Shown: one piece after another, positions 44,414-52,665 of the stretch
How positions within the stretch are numbered: position 1 is the first letter of the stretch
How the letters are laid out: every line of letters begins with the position of its first letter
DNA from: Gallionella sp.
GTDB taxonomy: Bacteria > Pseudomonadota > Gammaproteobacteria > Burkholderiales > Gallionellaceae
Reading direction: 5' to 3'
Length of the DNA: 64,000 nt
NCBI GenBank assembly: GCA_028714895.1
Contig: JAQTLM010000012.1
Span: forward strand, 16,291-80,290
The notes under the pieces: generated by a model
The model's database searches: none
Seen by the model: the letters and a program-made list of their open reading frames with translations, nothing else
What the model was told of the DNA's origin: nothing
Made by a program: the position numbers and the translations under genes

Positions 44414-44571
44414 ATCCCCCTTTTTTTGAACAAGTAATGCAACTGGCGATGTTTCCCGCACATGCGGGAATCGAGGCTTGCGCCAGCTCCTGTTCTGGGG
44501 ATTCTGCCGGTAGCCCGGCACCGTGCGTGCGGTGCTGTGTGCGTTGCGGCAGTCGTGCAAGTGGAGTGAAC
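44414..44571 (-). promoter_or_regulatory. Conserved structured leader element, copy 2
   Basis: Second copy of the element at 40871-41025. Read on the minus strand: a GCACCGCACGCACGGTGC hairpin, then CCCAGAACAGGAGCTGGCGC, an inner hairpin TTCCCGCATGTGCGGGAA, CATCGCCAG, and ACTTGTTC that can close with GAACA. It ends in AAAAAAAGGGGGA, the ribosome site for the TTG at 44410. The rest of the 376-base gap to the next gene holds a TATAAT and a short repeat. Confidence 0.65.
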
Positions 44572-44715
44572 ACTACTCCGCTAATTTGTGGTATGTCAAG
44601 CGAGGATGTGCGAGGCAGGCCTGCGTGCGCTCAATCGGCGAAGCCGCATTCGTGCTGGTGATGGATGGCGAGGATGTTGGTAGTTGTTGGCGGGAAGATG
44701 CAGCGACGCGGTCTG

Positions 44716-44721
44716 TATAAT
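44716..44721 (+). promoter_or_regulatory. -10 box for the TerB-DnaJ gene
   Basis: A perfect TATAAT 65 bases upstream of the chosen start. No convincing -35 hexamer is seen at the normal distance, so the call is weak. A short GTGGTTCGACAGGCTCACCA repeat (44735-44760) lies in the leader. Confidence 0.4.
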
Positions 44722-44734
44722 GCGCGCCTTGGTT

Positions 44735-44760
44735 GTGGTTCGACAGGCTCACCACGAACG
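44735..44760. repeat. GTTCGTGGTGAGC-type hairpin
   Basis: GTGGTTCG-ACAGGCT-CACCACGAAC, a short inverted repeat of the same class as 36400-36430, in the leader of the TerB-DnaJ gene. Confidence 0.65.
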
Positions 44761-44786
44761 GTCTAATAATTTTCTCTGGAGTTGCC

Positions 44787-45560
44787 TTGTTCAAGCTCAT
44801 CGGCGTCATTGCGGGTTATTTCTTTTTCGGATTCTTCGGAGCGCTTTTCGGCCTGTTCGTCGGGGGATTTTTTGATCGCATGAGGGCGTATGGCTCCGGC
44901 GGGATGAACCCGTTGCAGAATGCGCTGCGTCAGGCCGTGTTCCTTGAGACGGTGTTCATCTCAATGGGCAAGCTGGCCAAGGCTGATGGGCATGTATCCC
45001 AGGATGAGATCGCTCATGTCGAGCAGTTCATGCAAAAACTGGGCATGACTGCGGAACATCGATCACAGGCGATTGCGTTGTTCAAGCGGGGAGCCGATCC
45101 GGCGTTTGACATCGAGCCGACCTTGAAAAGATTCATCGCGATCTGCGGGCACACAAAGCATCTGAAGCAGGTGTTGCTGGTTTATCTGATCGTGATGGCG
45201 CTGGCGGACGGACATTTCCATCCGGCTGAAGAAGCCTTGCTGGCCGGCATCGCCGCCCGTCTGGGCTATGACCAGGCCGCGTTCAGGCAGTTGCTGGACA
45301 TGGTGCTGAATCAATCCCACTTCGCCGGGGGGCAGGCCAACACGGCCTCGGCATTGGACGACGCCTACAAGGCGCTGGGCGTGACCAAGGACAGCAGCGA
45401 CGCAGAGATCAAGCGCGCCTACCGCAAGCTGATGAGCCAATACCACCCGGACAAGTTGATGGGGCAGGGCGTGCCGGAAGACATGATCGCAATGGCCACC
45501 GAGCAGGCAAAAGAAATCCAGCTTGCTCATGACTTGATCAAGAAGAACCGGAATATTTGA
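44787..45560 (+). CDS. DjlA-like TerB/DnaJ membrane co-chaperone
   Basis: 257 residues from a TTG at 44787 behind TCTGGAG. One N-terminal membrane helix with Gly spacing (IGVIAGYFFFGFFGALFGLFV), a TerB-like helical domain (about 60-170, with AKADGHVSQDEIAHVE), and a C-terminal J domain with the HPD motif (YHPDKLMGQG). This is the DjlA architecture: a membrane-anchored DnaK co-chaperone. Longer starts upstream run through a repeat and have no ribosome site. Confidence 0.85.
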   Translation: MFKLIGVIAGYFFFGFFGALFGLFVGGFFDRMRAYGSGGMNPLQNALRQAVFLETVFISMGKLAKADGHVSQDEIAHVEQFMQKLGMTAEHRSQAIALFKRGADPAFDIEPTLKRFIAICGHTKHLKQVLLVYLIVMALADGHFHPAEEALLAGIAARLGYDQAAFRQLLDMVLNQSHFAGGQANTASALDDAYKALGVTKDSSDAEIKRAYRKLMSQYHPDKLMGQGVPEDMIAMATEQAKEIQLAHDLIKKNRNI

Positions 45561-45593
45561 ATCTTCCTTCAACCCGGATAATCCATTGGGGCG

Positions 45594-45639
45594 TAGGTCG
45601 GGCTTCAGCCCGACTTGTCGGGTTAAAACCCGACCTACA
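45594..45639. repeat. GTAGGTCGGG-family REP
   Basis: GTAGGTCGGGCTTCAGCCCGAC followed by GTCGGGTTAAAACCCGACCTAC: the intergenic counterpart of the second purL insertion, between the TerB-DnaJ gene and yceH. Confidence 0.85.
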
Positions 45640-45670
45640 AAACCATTAACTATTTTCTCCAGAATCAATA

Positions 45671-46342
45671 ATGACCACCACACTCCCCACCCTCTCCCTG
45701 CTTGAAACCCGCGTCCTCGGCGTGCTTGCCGAGAAGCAGCGCACGGTGCCGGACTCTTATCCGCTGACGCTGAATTCGCTGGTCTCCGGCTGCAACCAGA
45801 AGAGCAGCCGCGATCCGGTGATCGAGGCTGCCGAAGCGGAGGTGCTGGTGGCGCTGGATAGTCTGCGCGGGATGTCGCTGATTGTGGAAACCAGCGGGGG
45901 GAGGGCGTCGCGTTATGCGCACAACATCGAGCGGGTGCTGCATATCCCCACGCAGTCCACCGCGTTGCTGGCCCTGCTGATGCTGCGCGGCCCGCAGACG
46001 GCGGGGGAGCTGCGCCTCAATTGCGAGCGGCTGCACAAGTTTGCGGATATTTCTTCGGTCGAGAGTTTTCTGGTCGAGCTGGCCGAGCGCGCGGCGGGCG
46101 GCCTGGTGGTGGAGCTGCCGCGCCAGCCCGGCGCGCGCGAAAACCGCTGGATGCACCTGCTCTCCGGCGTACCGGCCATCGAGGAATGCGTGGCCGCGAG
46201 AGCGGCCGCACCCTCGGGCGATGTGACGGTGGGCGAAATCGCCGCGCTCAAGGCCAACGTCGCCAGGCTCGAAGCGGAGGTGAGCGAGCTGCGGGCGATG
46301 ATGGGCAAGCTGTGCGCGGAGCTGGGCATTTCAGCCGGGTAG
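45671..46342 (+). CDS. yceH: YceH family protein (DUF480)
   Basis: 223 residues. Opens LSLLETRVLGVLAEKQRTVP and contains YPLTLNSLVSGCNQKSSRDP and MLRGPQTAGELRLNCERLH, the paired winged-helix pattern of DUF480, then a C-terminal coiled coil (AALKANVARLEAEVSELRAM). Function unknown; the fold suggests nucleic-acid or regulatory binding. Confidence 0.93.
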   Translation: MTTTLPTLSLLETRVLGVLAEKQRTVPDSYPLTLNSLVSGCNQKSSRDPVIEAAEAEVLVALDSLRGMSLIVETSGGRASRYAHNIERVLHIPTQSTALLALLMLRGPQTAGELRLNCERLHKFADISSVESFLVELAERAAGGLVVELPRQPGARENRWMHLLSGVPAIEECVAARAAAPSGDVTVGEIAALKANVARLEAEVSELRAMMGKLCAELGISAG

Positions 46343-46347
46343 CCGAC

Positions 46348-46554
46348 ATGCCCGGCTACGCAAATTTGTTTGCCGGAATACTGTTCGGCTCAGCGGGCTT
46401 CGCGGCCTTCGTCTATGGCAAGAAATCCGCCAATTGGCAGCCCATGGCCATCGGTGCGGCCTTGATGGTGTATCCCTATTTCATCGAGGAAACCTGGCTG
46501 TTGTATGCCATCGGAATCACCTTGTGTGCAGGGATATTTGTCTGGCGCGACTGA
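46348..46554 (+). CDS. Small two- or three-helix membrane protein
   Basis: 68 residues, starting 5 bases after yceH. Almost wholly hydrophobic: LFAGILFGSAGFAAFVYGKK, then MAIGAALMVYPYFI and LYAIGITLCAGIFVW. Similar short proteins occur widely next to unrelated genes and are of unknown role. Confidence 0.68.
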   Translation: MPGYANLFAGILFGSAGFAAFVYGKKSANWQPMAIGAALMVYPYFIEETWLLYAIGITLCAGIFVWRD

Positions 46555-46591
46555 GTTGTTACCCGCAACAAAGCCATACCTGAACAATATC

Positions 46592-46679
46592 GTAGCCCGG
46601 ATGTAGCGCAGCGGAATCCGGGGAAATCCCGGTTACGCCCACCAATACCCCGGATTCCGCTGCGCTACATCCGGGCTAC
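46592..46679. repeat. GTAGCCCGGATG-type long REP/BIME
   Basis: GTAGCCCGGATGTAGCGCAG with the inverted CTGCGCTACATCCGGGCTAC, a nearly perfect 88-base palindrome of the same general class as 29048-31346 but with its own arm sequence. Confidence 0.88.
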
Positions 46680-46721
46680 GCTCGCTGGCCCATTAGAGCG
46701 CCAGAGAATTTCAACAGCCTG

Positions 46722-47687
46722 CTAGAACCCGACCAGATCGTCGACCGGCAGTGCGAGCGCCGCGCCGGTGATCCGCTCGAGCGTCTTGCCGATGATTTCG
46801 ACGTTGTTGTCGAAGCCGCCGTGCGATGCGCTGGCGGTCTTCTCCGGCATATCGGCGCCGTTGCCGCGCCGGGTGAGGATTTTTTCCTCGTTGTGGATGG
46901 TCAGGCGATCCTTCAGCTTGCTGATTTCCACCGCATTGCGCCAGTTGGTCAGGGTTTCGGCGGTGCCTGGCGAGCCATCCCAGCCGGAATACTGCGGGTT
47001 GTAGACATTCTCCAGACCGAGGATGGGCATGCGCAAATCGGCCTCCAGCGCGTTGGAAACGAAGTAGAGCAGGGACTTCTGGTAGACATAGGCCACGTTG
47101 TCATCCTGCTCGCGCTGATCCGCCAGGATGTCCAGATGCAGCTTGCCCATGATCTCGGCTTGTGTGGCGTAGTGCCGGTTGGCAAAGGCGACCGTGCAAG
47201 CCGGGGCGTACAAATGGACGGATTTGACGCTGCCGGTCAGATCTTTTTGCGCCAGGTTGCCGAGCAATCTGCCCAAGGCGATGGAGCCGGCGGAATGGCC
47301 CATGAGATGCAGTTCGAACTGGTCGCCCCAACTGCCGGCCAGCGAACGCAGCGCTTCGGTCAGCAGGTCACCACCCCGTCCGCTTTCCGATGCGAGTTCG
47401 GCGTTTTCCTTCATTTCGCTCCACAGCGGGCGGGCGAGCGGGCGTCCGATGGTTTTTTCGACGACGGGGTCGCTGACCTTGTCGGTCAGCCAGCCGCCGA
47501 TGCCACCGGCCATGCCTGCGCCGGGGCTGACTTTATCCGCCAGAATGTTGCCCAAGGATTCGAGCAGGCCGCTCTTCCACACCAGGAACAGCGGGTAGCA
47601 GCCGTTGCCAAGAAAATAGCGCCCCATCGCCTGGGCACGCTGGATCGCATCGGCTTCACTGTTGAGGCCGCCGTGCGCATAGATCAC
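46722..47687 (-). CDS. Alpha/beta-hydrolase (lipase-like) part, frameshifted from 47656-49524
   Basis: 321 residues in this frame. Begins IYAHGGLNSEADAIQRAQAMG and has the nucleophile elbow LHLMGHSAGSIALGRLL, as in lipase/esterase-like hydrolases; a conserved Tyr-rich segment follows. There is no ribosome site or convincing start: the coding character simply continues from the upstream frame across a run of seven A (minus strand, 47694-47700). Dropping one A fuses the frames as HEKKRLVIYAHGGL, so this is probably the third domain of the upstream protein. Confidence 0.8.
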   Translation of the reverse strand: MIYAHGGLNSEADAIQRAQAMGRYFLGNGCYPLFLVWKSGLLESLGNILADKVSPGAGMAGGIGGWLTDKVSDPVVEKTIGRPLARPLWSEMKENAELASESGRGGDLLTEALRSLAGSWGDQFELHLMGHSAGSIALGRLLGNLAQKDLTGSVKSVHLYAPACTVAFANRHYATQAEIMGKLHLDILADQREQDDNVAYVYQKSLLYFVSNALEADLRMPILGLENVYNPQYSGWDGSPGTAETLTNWRNAVEISKLKDRLTIHNEEKILTRRGNGADMPEKTASASHGGFDNNVEIIGKTLERITGAALALPVDDLVGF

Positions 47688-49524
47688 CAGGCGTTTTTTT
47701 CTCGTGCGAATTCTGCCGGAACCAGGCGTCCGGCATCACGCACGCCTGATTCTGCAAGGTGCGCGTGACGCCATCCAGCTTGTCGTAGCGATCGACGCGG
47801 CCGTCGTTGCCCAGCACGATGCTGTGCTGGTAGGCGGTTGCCTCGTCCCACCAGTTGGTATGGGCGGCTGCGGCGGTTGCGCCCGCAACTTCCTTGCCGC
47901 CCGAGGCGAGGCGACCCGAGACGACTCCCGGCACACCCATCGCGGCGACCCAGACATCCATGGCATGCGCCAGCCAATCCGCATAGCTGACCACGGCGAA
48001 ACCGCCGGCTCCCCATTGGCCTCCCCAGGAATTCTGGATCACGAAACCGGTACGGTTGAAACCCACCAGCGCGAAAGCGTGGCCACCGCTGCGCGACGGT
48101 TTGCCGTCGTAGGCGATCACCGGCAGGGTGGCATGGGATGCCGGCGGCTTGGTGCTGGTCTTGACGGTATCCCAGCCTTTATGGGTATAGGATGAAGCGT
48201 ATATCGCGCCGACTTCCAGGATCGCCGCCTGCAAGTCGGTGATGGCCTGAGGGTCGATGCGGTAATACACCCCCAGCGTCCGTTCGATGGCGTCGCTGTC
48301 CCAGCCCGATATAGGCAGGGCATTGTCACCCCCCGCGTAAGGCCACCTGGATTCAAGGCAGACCCCGTTGTGGTACCAGCCCTTGAGCGCGCCCCGGCAG
48401 CTTGAGCCGTCGTAGTTCTCGCCCTCGTATTCATCGAAACGCCGCGCGAAGTGATACAACATGCGCGGACTGACCGACTCGAGTTTCTTCGGCATTCCGG
48501 CAGACCGCCAGCGCAGGTAGTTGACGACGCAGGCCAGGCCGAAACCGGTGCAGGCCCCTTCCTGTCCCTGATCCAGAATGAGTCCGGCCTGGGTATAGGT
48601 GCCCATGAAATGTTTGATGTCGTCATCCGCCGGAAATATCTGCGGCAGCGAGTGCGGCGGCGGCATGTACTGACGGTCGCGCAGATCCGCCGGGTCACGC
48701 GTTACATTGAGAGTTGCGCGCCGCGCCGCGATGGGGGCTGCCGCCTTGGCCAGCGCCCCGACGAGTGGTTTCGCGGCGGCGATCCACGCTTTCTGCGCCA
48801 TGCGGAAAGTATCGGAAAACCGCTCCAGACCGTGACTGCCGCCATTGACCACCTTGCGCGCGGCCTTCAGGTCATCCTTGGCCAGTGCCTTGGTCAACCT
48901 GTCCCGGTTGGCATCGAGATAGGCCGCCAGCAGGCAGGCGGCGACTTCCGGCGCGCACGCGCTATCCGGGTTGTCTGCCAGTGAAATGTCGAGAACCTTG
49001 CCGAATTTTTCGTAGTTTTCGCGCCCGGTCAATTGCACGTAGCCCCGCCCGCGGTAGCGCGCGCCATCGCCCGGATTTTTGTTGCCCAGCTTGTATTCGT
49101 AAGCGCTGAAGGCGGCCTGTCCGGGCAGCGTATTGAAATGGGATGGCAATTCGGCGATGGGCACGAAACCCTCGGTCTCGGCGCGTATCGTGCCCAGCGC
49201 GACGCTGACCATGTTTGCGTCGGTCAGGCCGAAGGCTGCCAGTGCCGCGGTCACATAAGGCAGATTCCTGGCGATGTTGGACGTCTTGGTGTAAGGAAAC
49301 AACTTGCTTGCCATGGCGGTGTCCACGCTGACGTCCAATCTGGGGGCCGGTGTAATGCCCAGCGCGGTCTCGGTGTCGGCATCGAATTCATTGCCGGCGG
49401 CCAGCCCGGCATAAGCCGCTGCGCCGTCGCCCAAGGCCTTGCGCAGGGCTTTCTTCAGCTCAGTCACTTCCTTGCCAGCGTTGCCCCGCATCAACAGTAA
49501 CATTTTGATTTTCGAGCTTTCCAT
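47656..49524 (-). CDS. GH19-type peptidoglycan hydrolase / papain-like protease fusion
   Basis: 622 residues in this frame from the ATG at 49524 (GAGAGG upstream). Order: a short PG-binding-like helix pair (about 8-55); a GH19 lysozyme/chitinase domain (about 65-250) with Glu116 in GTIRAETEGF and YRGRGYVQLTGRENYEKFG; a Ala-rich linker; a C1 papain-like protease (about 275-530) with Cys325 in LDQGQEGACTGF, His482 in SGGHAFALVGF and Asn498 in FVIQNSWGGQWG. The frame then ends in 15 alien residues after the A7 run, whereas the other frame continues into a lipase domain. No signal peptide is evident; such sets of wall-, protein- and lipid-degrading domains are typical of delivered effectors, but no secretion genes are near. 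Confidence 0.82.
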   Translation of the reverse strand: MESSKIKMLLLMRGNAGKEVTELKKALRKALGDGAAAYAGLAAGNEFDADTETALGITPAPRLDVSVDTAMASKLFPYTKTSNIARNLPYVTAALAAFGLTDANMVSVALGTIRAETEGFVPIAELPSHFNTLPGQAAFSAYEYKLGNKNPGDGARYRGRGYVQLTGRENYEKFGKVLDISLADNPDSACAPEVAACLLAAYLDANRDRLTKALAKDDLKAARKVVNGGSHGLERFSDTFRMAQKAWIAAAKPLVGALAKAAAPIAARRATLNVTRDPADLRDRQYMPPPHSLPQIFPADDDIKHFMGTYTQAGLILDQGQEGACTGFGLACVVNYLRWRSAGMPKKLESVSPRMLYHFARRFDEYEGENYDGSSCRGALKGWYHNGVCLESRWPYAGGDNALPISGWDSDAIERTLGVYYRIDPQAITDLQAAILEVGAIYASSYTHKGWDTVKTSTKPPASHATLPVIAYDGKPSRSGGHAFALVGFNRTGFVIQNSWGGQWGAGGFAVVSYADWLAHAMDVWVAAMGVPGVVSGRLASGGKEVAGATAAAAHTNWWDEATAYQHSIVLGNDGRVDRYDKLDGVTRTLQNQACVMPDAWFRQNSHEKKTPGDLCARRPQQ

Positions 49525-49641
49525 TTTATTCACCTCTCTCGTGGTGGTTGAGCAACGAAAAACCTTAATTTAACTATCCGGCCGGGTGGATTGCAGAAGT
49601 CTGGTTGCGCACCATTCTGGGCAATTGATTTGCTTTGTACA

Positions 49642-49673
49642 ATAGACCGAAATGCATATGTATTTCGGTCTAT
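49642..49673. repeat. 32-base palindrome (operator-like)
   Basis: ATAGACCGAAAT-GCATATGT-ATTTCGGTCTAT: a 12-base perfect stem and near-symmetrical centre, in a 336-base gap without a gene. It directly overlaps a TACAAT-like box (49638-49643). The size and AT-rich centre suggest a binding site for a dimeric regulator rather than a terminator. A short basic peptide frame follows at about 49694 but has no start codon. Confidence 0.55.
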
Positions 49674-49813
49674 GGATGCGCGTTTCCCCTTTTGAATATA
49701 TCAACGCAAACGGGCACTCGTTCACGCAAACTATAAGAAGGAAGGCAAGAAGTTCCGCGATGTTAAGCGTTTCTGCAATGGCCGATGCACGGTTGGAAAA
49801 CCTTGCTGTCAAT

Positions 49814-49847
49814 AAAAAAGGGGATGCCGAAGCATCCCCTTTTTTTG
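49814..49847 (-). terminator. Bidirectional intrinsic terminator
   Basis: AAAAAA-GGGGATGC-CGAA-GCATCCCC-TTTTTTT: a perfect stem with A and T tracts on both sides, 14 bases past the ppiC stop, so it terminates that minus-strand gene. Confidence 0.93.
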
Positions 49848-49860
49848 ACTTGCTTACCGG

Positions 49861-50646
49861 CTACTCGATCTTGGCCTTGGCGCGCAATTCGTCAATCGCT
49901 TTCTTGATTGATTGCTGTTGCAGGCGCTGTTGCAATTGCGGCTTGACCTCTTCAAACGGCGGCACTTTCAGGTCGCGCGTGTCATCCAGTTTGATGATAT
50001 GCCAACCGAATTGCGACTGCACCGGCGCCTTGGTGTATTCGCCCTTTTTCAGGTTGAGCAGCGCATTGGCAAACTCAGGAACGAAATTGCCCGGCACCGC
50101 CCAGCCCAATGAGCCGCCTTGCGTTGCGGAGCCGGTATCCTTGGATTTTGCGGCGAGTTTCTCGAATTTGGCTTTCTTGCCCAGTTGCGCGATGATGTCC
50201 TTGGCCTCGGCTTCGGTTTCCACCAGGATGTGACGGGCGTTGTATTCCTTGTTGCCAAGCTTGGTTTTCAGCTTGTCGTATTCCTGCTTGAGCTGGTCTT
50301 CGCTGATCGGATGATTCTTGGCGTAGTCCTGCACGAATGCGCCGACCAGTACGGATTGTTTGGCCAGTTCGACTTGCTGCACCACGTCGGCATTCTTGTC
50401 CAGGCCGGCCTTCACGGCTTCCTGCGCCATGACTTCGAGGTTGATCATGTCATCGCGGATCGCCTTGCGCAATTCCGGGCTGTCTGCCTGGCCTTGTGAG
50501 GCGGCGGCCTTGACGCGCAGGTCGATACGCGCCTGCGGGATGGAAACGCCGTTTACCAGAGCGGCGGATTTGTCTTCGGCGAAGGCGGGGTTAATCGCCA
50601 GTGCGCCCAGAATTGCCAGCGCCGCAAATTTGCCAGTTTTCAACAT
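49861..50646 (-). CDS. Periplasmic peptidyl-prolyl isomerase (parvulin type)
   Basis: 261 residues: a signal peptide cut after NPAFA, an N-terminal helical SurA-like chaperone region (to about 130) and one parvulin domain (YNARHILVETEAEAKDII, GGSLGWAVPGNFVPEF, QFGWHIIKLDD). It helps fold secreted and outer-membrane proteins. Single parvulin domain, so PpiC/PrsA-like rather than true SurA. Confidence 0.92.
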   Translation of the reverse strand: MLKTGKFAALAILGALAINPAFAEDKSAALVNGVSIPQARIDLRVKAAASQGQADSPELRKAIRDDMINLEVMAQEAVKAGLDKNADVVQQVELAKQSVLVGAFVQDYAKNHPISEDQLKQEYDKLKTKLGNKEYNARHILVETEAEAKDIIAQLGKKAKFEKLAAKSKDTGSATQGGSLGWAVPGNFVPEFANALLNLKKGEYTKAPVQSQFGWHIIKLDDTRDLKVPPFEEVKPQLQQRLQQQSIKKAIDELRAKAKIE

Positions 50647-50682
50647 TACGAGTCCTCCTTAAAATAAATAAAAAATTGATAA

Positions 50683-50949
50683 TCAAATTTCATCCGGCGT
50701 ATACGCCTGAATGTTGAGCGCGTGTATTTCGCGTTTCATCATTTCCCCGAGCGCGGAATATATCATACGGTGGCGTGCCATCATATTGTTGCCGCTAAAC
50801 TGTCCCGAAACGATGCGTAGCGCATAGTGCCCGCCGCCATTGCGCGCACCGGCATGTCCCGCGTGTTTGTGGCTTTCGTCGACGATGTCGAGCAGGACGG
50901 GATTAAGCGCGGCAAGGTGCCGGTGCATCACAGCCACACGCGCACTCAT
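50683..50949 (-). CDS. BolA family protein
   Basis: 88 residues with [17 protein letters not shown] and [28 protein letters not shown] in short order, the BolA fold with the conserved histidines. Works with monothiol glutaredoxins in iron-sulfur handling or as a stress factor. Overlaps yciI by 4 bases (ATGA), so the two are coupled. Confidence 0.93.
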   Translation of the reverse strand: MSARVAVMHRHLAALNPVLLDIVDESHKHAGHAGARNGGGHYALRIVSGQFSGNNMMARHRMIYSALGEMMKREIHALNIQAYTPDEI

Positions 50950-51248
50950 GCGGGCAACACCTTCTTGAATGGCTGCACGGTAATTTGCCTGAACACGCCG
51001 GCGGCGGCATACGGGTCAGTCTCCGCCCATTCCTGCGCTGCCTGCAATGACGCGAATTCGGCAACAATCAAACTGCCGGTGAAGCCCGCCGCACCCGGAT
51101 CAACCGCATCCACCGCAGGAAAGGGACCTGCCAGCAGCAATCGGCCTTCATCCTGCAGTGCCTGCAAGCGTACCAGATGCGCGGGGCGTGCCGCCGTACG
51201 CTTGGCCAGACTGTCCGGAGTGTCATGTCCGATGATTGCGTACCACAT
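50946..51248 (-). CDS. yciI: YciI-like protein
   Basis: 100 residues from the ATG at 51248. Opens [17 protein letters not shown], with [15 protein letters not shown] and the YciI end region [13 protein letters not shown] ferredoxin-like fold of uncertain catalytic role. The yciI-bolA order and the neighbouring yciB match the arrangement in many beta- and gammaproteobacteria. Confidence 0.9.
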   Translation of the reverse strand: MWYAIIGHDTPDSLAKRTAARPAHLVRLQALQDEGRLLLAGPFPAVDAVDPGAAGFTGSLIVAEFASLQAAQEWAETDPYAAAGVFRQITVQPFKKVLPA

Positions 51249-51393
51249 CAAAAACCTCCAATAATCTACTGCGCGATTCGATAGCGGCGTTGCGTGGTGC
51301 TCGCTCCTCGCCTATGCAACTTGATATGTCTCGTTCGCTGCGCTCCATGCGCCTTGCTCTCGAATTGCTCGCCACAATTCTTGGAGTTTTTTA

Positions 51394-51936
51394 TTAGTTA
51401 TTCTCTTTCTTCTCATCCACGTACTTTGCCAGCCACGCGCTTTGTGCCAGGATGAATACCACCATCAGTCCGGTAAAACCGAACAGTTTGAAATTCACCC
51501 AGCTATCTGTGGAATAGTTGAAGGCCACATATAAATTGATAAAACCAAGTACCGCAAAGAACAGGCTCCAGCCCAGGTTCAGGCGATTCCAAATATGCAG
51601 CGGCAGGGCGATTTTCTCATGCAGCAGCGTGCGCATCAGGTTCTTGTTGAACAATAAATTCGAGAACAGCAAAATGACCGAGAATAGCCAATACAGTACG
51701 GTGGGTTTCCACTTGATGAAGGTTTCGTCATGCAGCAGCAGCGTGGCGCCGCCGAACACGCCGATGATGGCGAAGCTCACCCACAACATGGTGTCCACCT
51801 TGCCGTGCCGAAATTTTGTCCAGATGATCTGCGCGATAGTTGCTGCAATGGCTATTGCCGTGGCGACATAAATGCCCTGGAACTTGAAAGCAACGAAAAA
51901 CAGGATGACGGGGAATAGGTCGAACAGCAGTTTCAT
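51394..51936 (-). CDS. yciB: Inner membrane septation protein YciB/IspZ
   Basis: 180 residues, five membrane helices. Starts [20 protein letters not shown] and has [21 protein letters not shown], with [20 protein letters not shown], the typical IspZ pattern. Linked to cell-envelope integrity and septation. The 145 bases between it and yciI hold no gene. Confidence 0.94.
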   Translation of the reverse strand: MKLLFDLFPVILFFVAFKFQGIYVATAIAIAATIAQIIWTKFRHGKVDTMLWVSFAIIGVFGGATLLLHDETFIKWKPTVLYWLFSVILLFSNLLFNKNLMRTLLHEKIALPLHIWNRLNLGWSLFFAVLGFINLYVAFNYSTDSWVNFKLFGFTGLMVVFILAQSAWLAKYVDEKKENN

Positions 51937-52015
51937 TTTGGAATTTTATAAATGATTGATTAGGCGGTGCGGGCAGGTCTGATTTTAATTTGCGTTACAA
52001 GCAATAATAATTTCG

Positions 52016-52175
52016 TAGGGTGCGTTCTACGCACCATAACCAATGACTTGGCTGTCGTTTTTGGGTAGCCCGGTCAGATGGCTATAACCAGCCACTTGGC
52101 AACCGTTCTTTGGTTGTCTAGTGGAATGGCTAGTAGTTCCATCAGTGGTAATGATGCGTAGAAAGCATCCTGCGT
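52016..52175. repeat. Dispersed hairpin repeat, copy B, with flanking GTAGGGTGCG
   Basis: Two units of the copy A family in inverted orientation at 52029-52131. On the minus strand, unit 1 stem is CCACTAGACAACC with GGTTGCCAAGTGG around AAAGAAC; unit 2 is TGACCGGGCT with AGCCAAGTCA. The left flank is the short hairpin GTAGGGTGCGTTCTACGCACC (52017-52035) and the right flank carries a diverged partner (52155-52175). It fills most of the yciB-msrB gap. Confidence 0.75.
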
Positions 52176-52231
52176 TATTCCTGTTTCTATTGCGAATTGG
52201 AATAAGATCCATCCGGCTGTGCAGGTTCATG

Positions 52232-52624
52232 TTAGCCCCGATCCAGCGCGAGTGCGGTTGAGTTGATGCAAAAGCGCAAGCCGGTAGGTTGCGGGCCGTC
52301 CGGGAATATATGCCCGAGGTGCGCGCCGCATTGTTTGCAGCATACTTCCACACGTTGCATGCCGTGGCTGGTATCGGTACGCGACATGACATTCTCCGGT
52401 TTGTATGGTTGCCAAAAACTCGGCCAGCCGGAACCGGAATCAAATTTGGCATTGGAGTCGAACAGTGCATTGCCGCAACACACGCAGCGATAAATGCCCG
52501 TGTCATGGCAATCCCAATATGCGCCGCTGAATGCCGGTTCGGTGCCGCACTGGCGGCACACCTGATATTGCTCCGGCGTGAGTTCCTCGCACCATTCGGC
52601 ATCGGATTTTTCGGTTCTGCTCAT
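52232..52624 (-). CDS. msrB: Peptide-methionine (R)-S-oxide reductase
   Basis: 130 residues from the ATG at 52624. Zinc cysteines are in CVCCGNALF and [15 protein letters not shown], the substrate loop is [11 protein letters not shown], and the catalytic Cys is in [11 protein letters not shown]. Reduces methionine-R-sulfoxide in proteins. An upstream in-frame extension runs through a REP palindrome and is not expected to be translated. Confidence 0.95.
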   Translation of the reverse strand: MSRTEKSDAEWCEELTPEQYQVCRQCGTEPAFSGAYWDCHDTGIYRCVCCGNALFDSNAKFDSGSGWPSFWQPYKPENVMSRTDTSHGMQRVEVCCKQCGAHLGHIFPDGPQPTGLRFCINSTALALDRG

Positions 52625-52640
52625 AATGAAAAACCATTCG

Positions 52641-52665
52641 GGGGCACGGCGCGCCGTGCCTTTAC
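52641..52665. repeat. REP palindrome, GGGGCACGGCG family
   Basis: GGGGCACGGCGCGCCGTGCC, the same core as at 11715 and 12340 beside the first transposase, here between msrB and phoH. It overlaps the last codons of phoH (52662-52665). Confidence 0.8.

Noticed and set aside
49694..49808. Short basic peptide frame with cysteines after the palindrome
   Set aside because: No start codon or ribosome site in frame, and a stop lies just upstream; at best a remnant.
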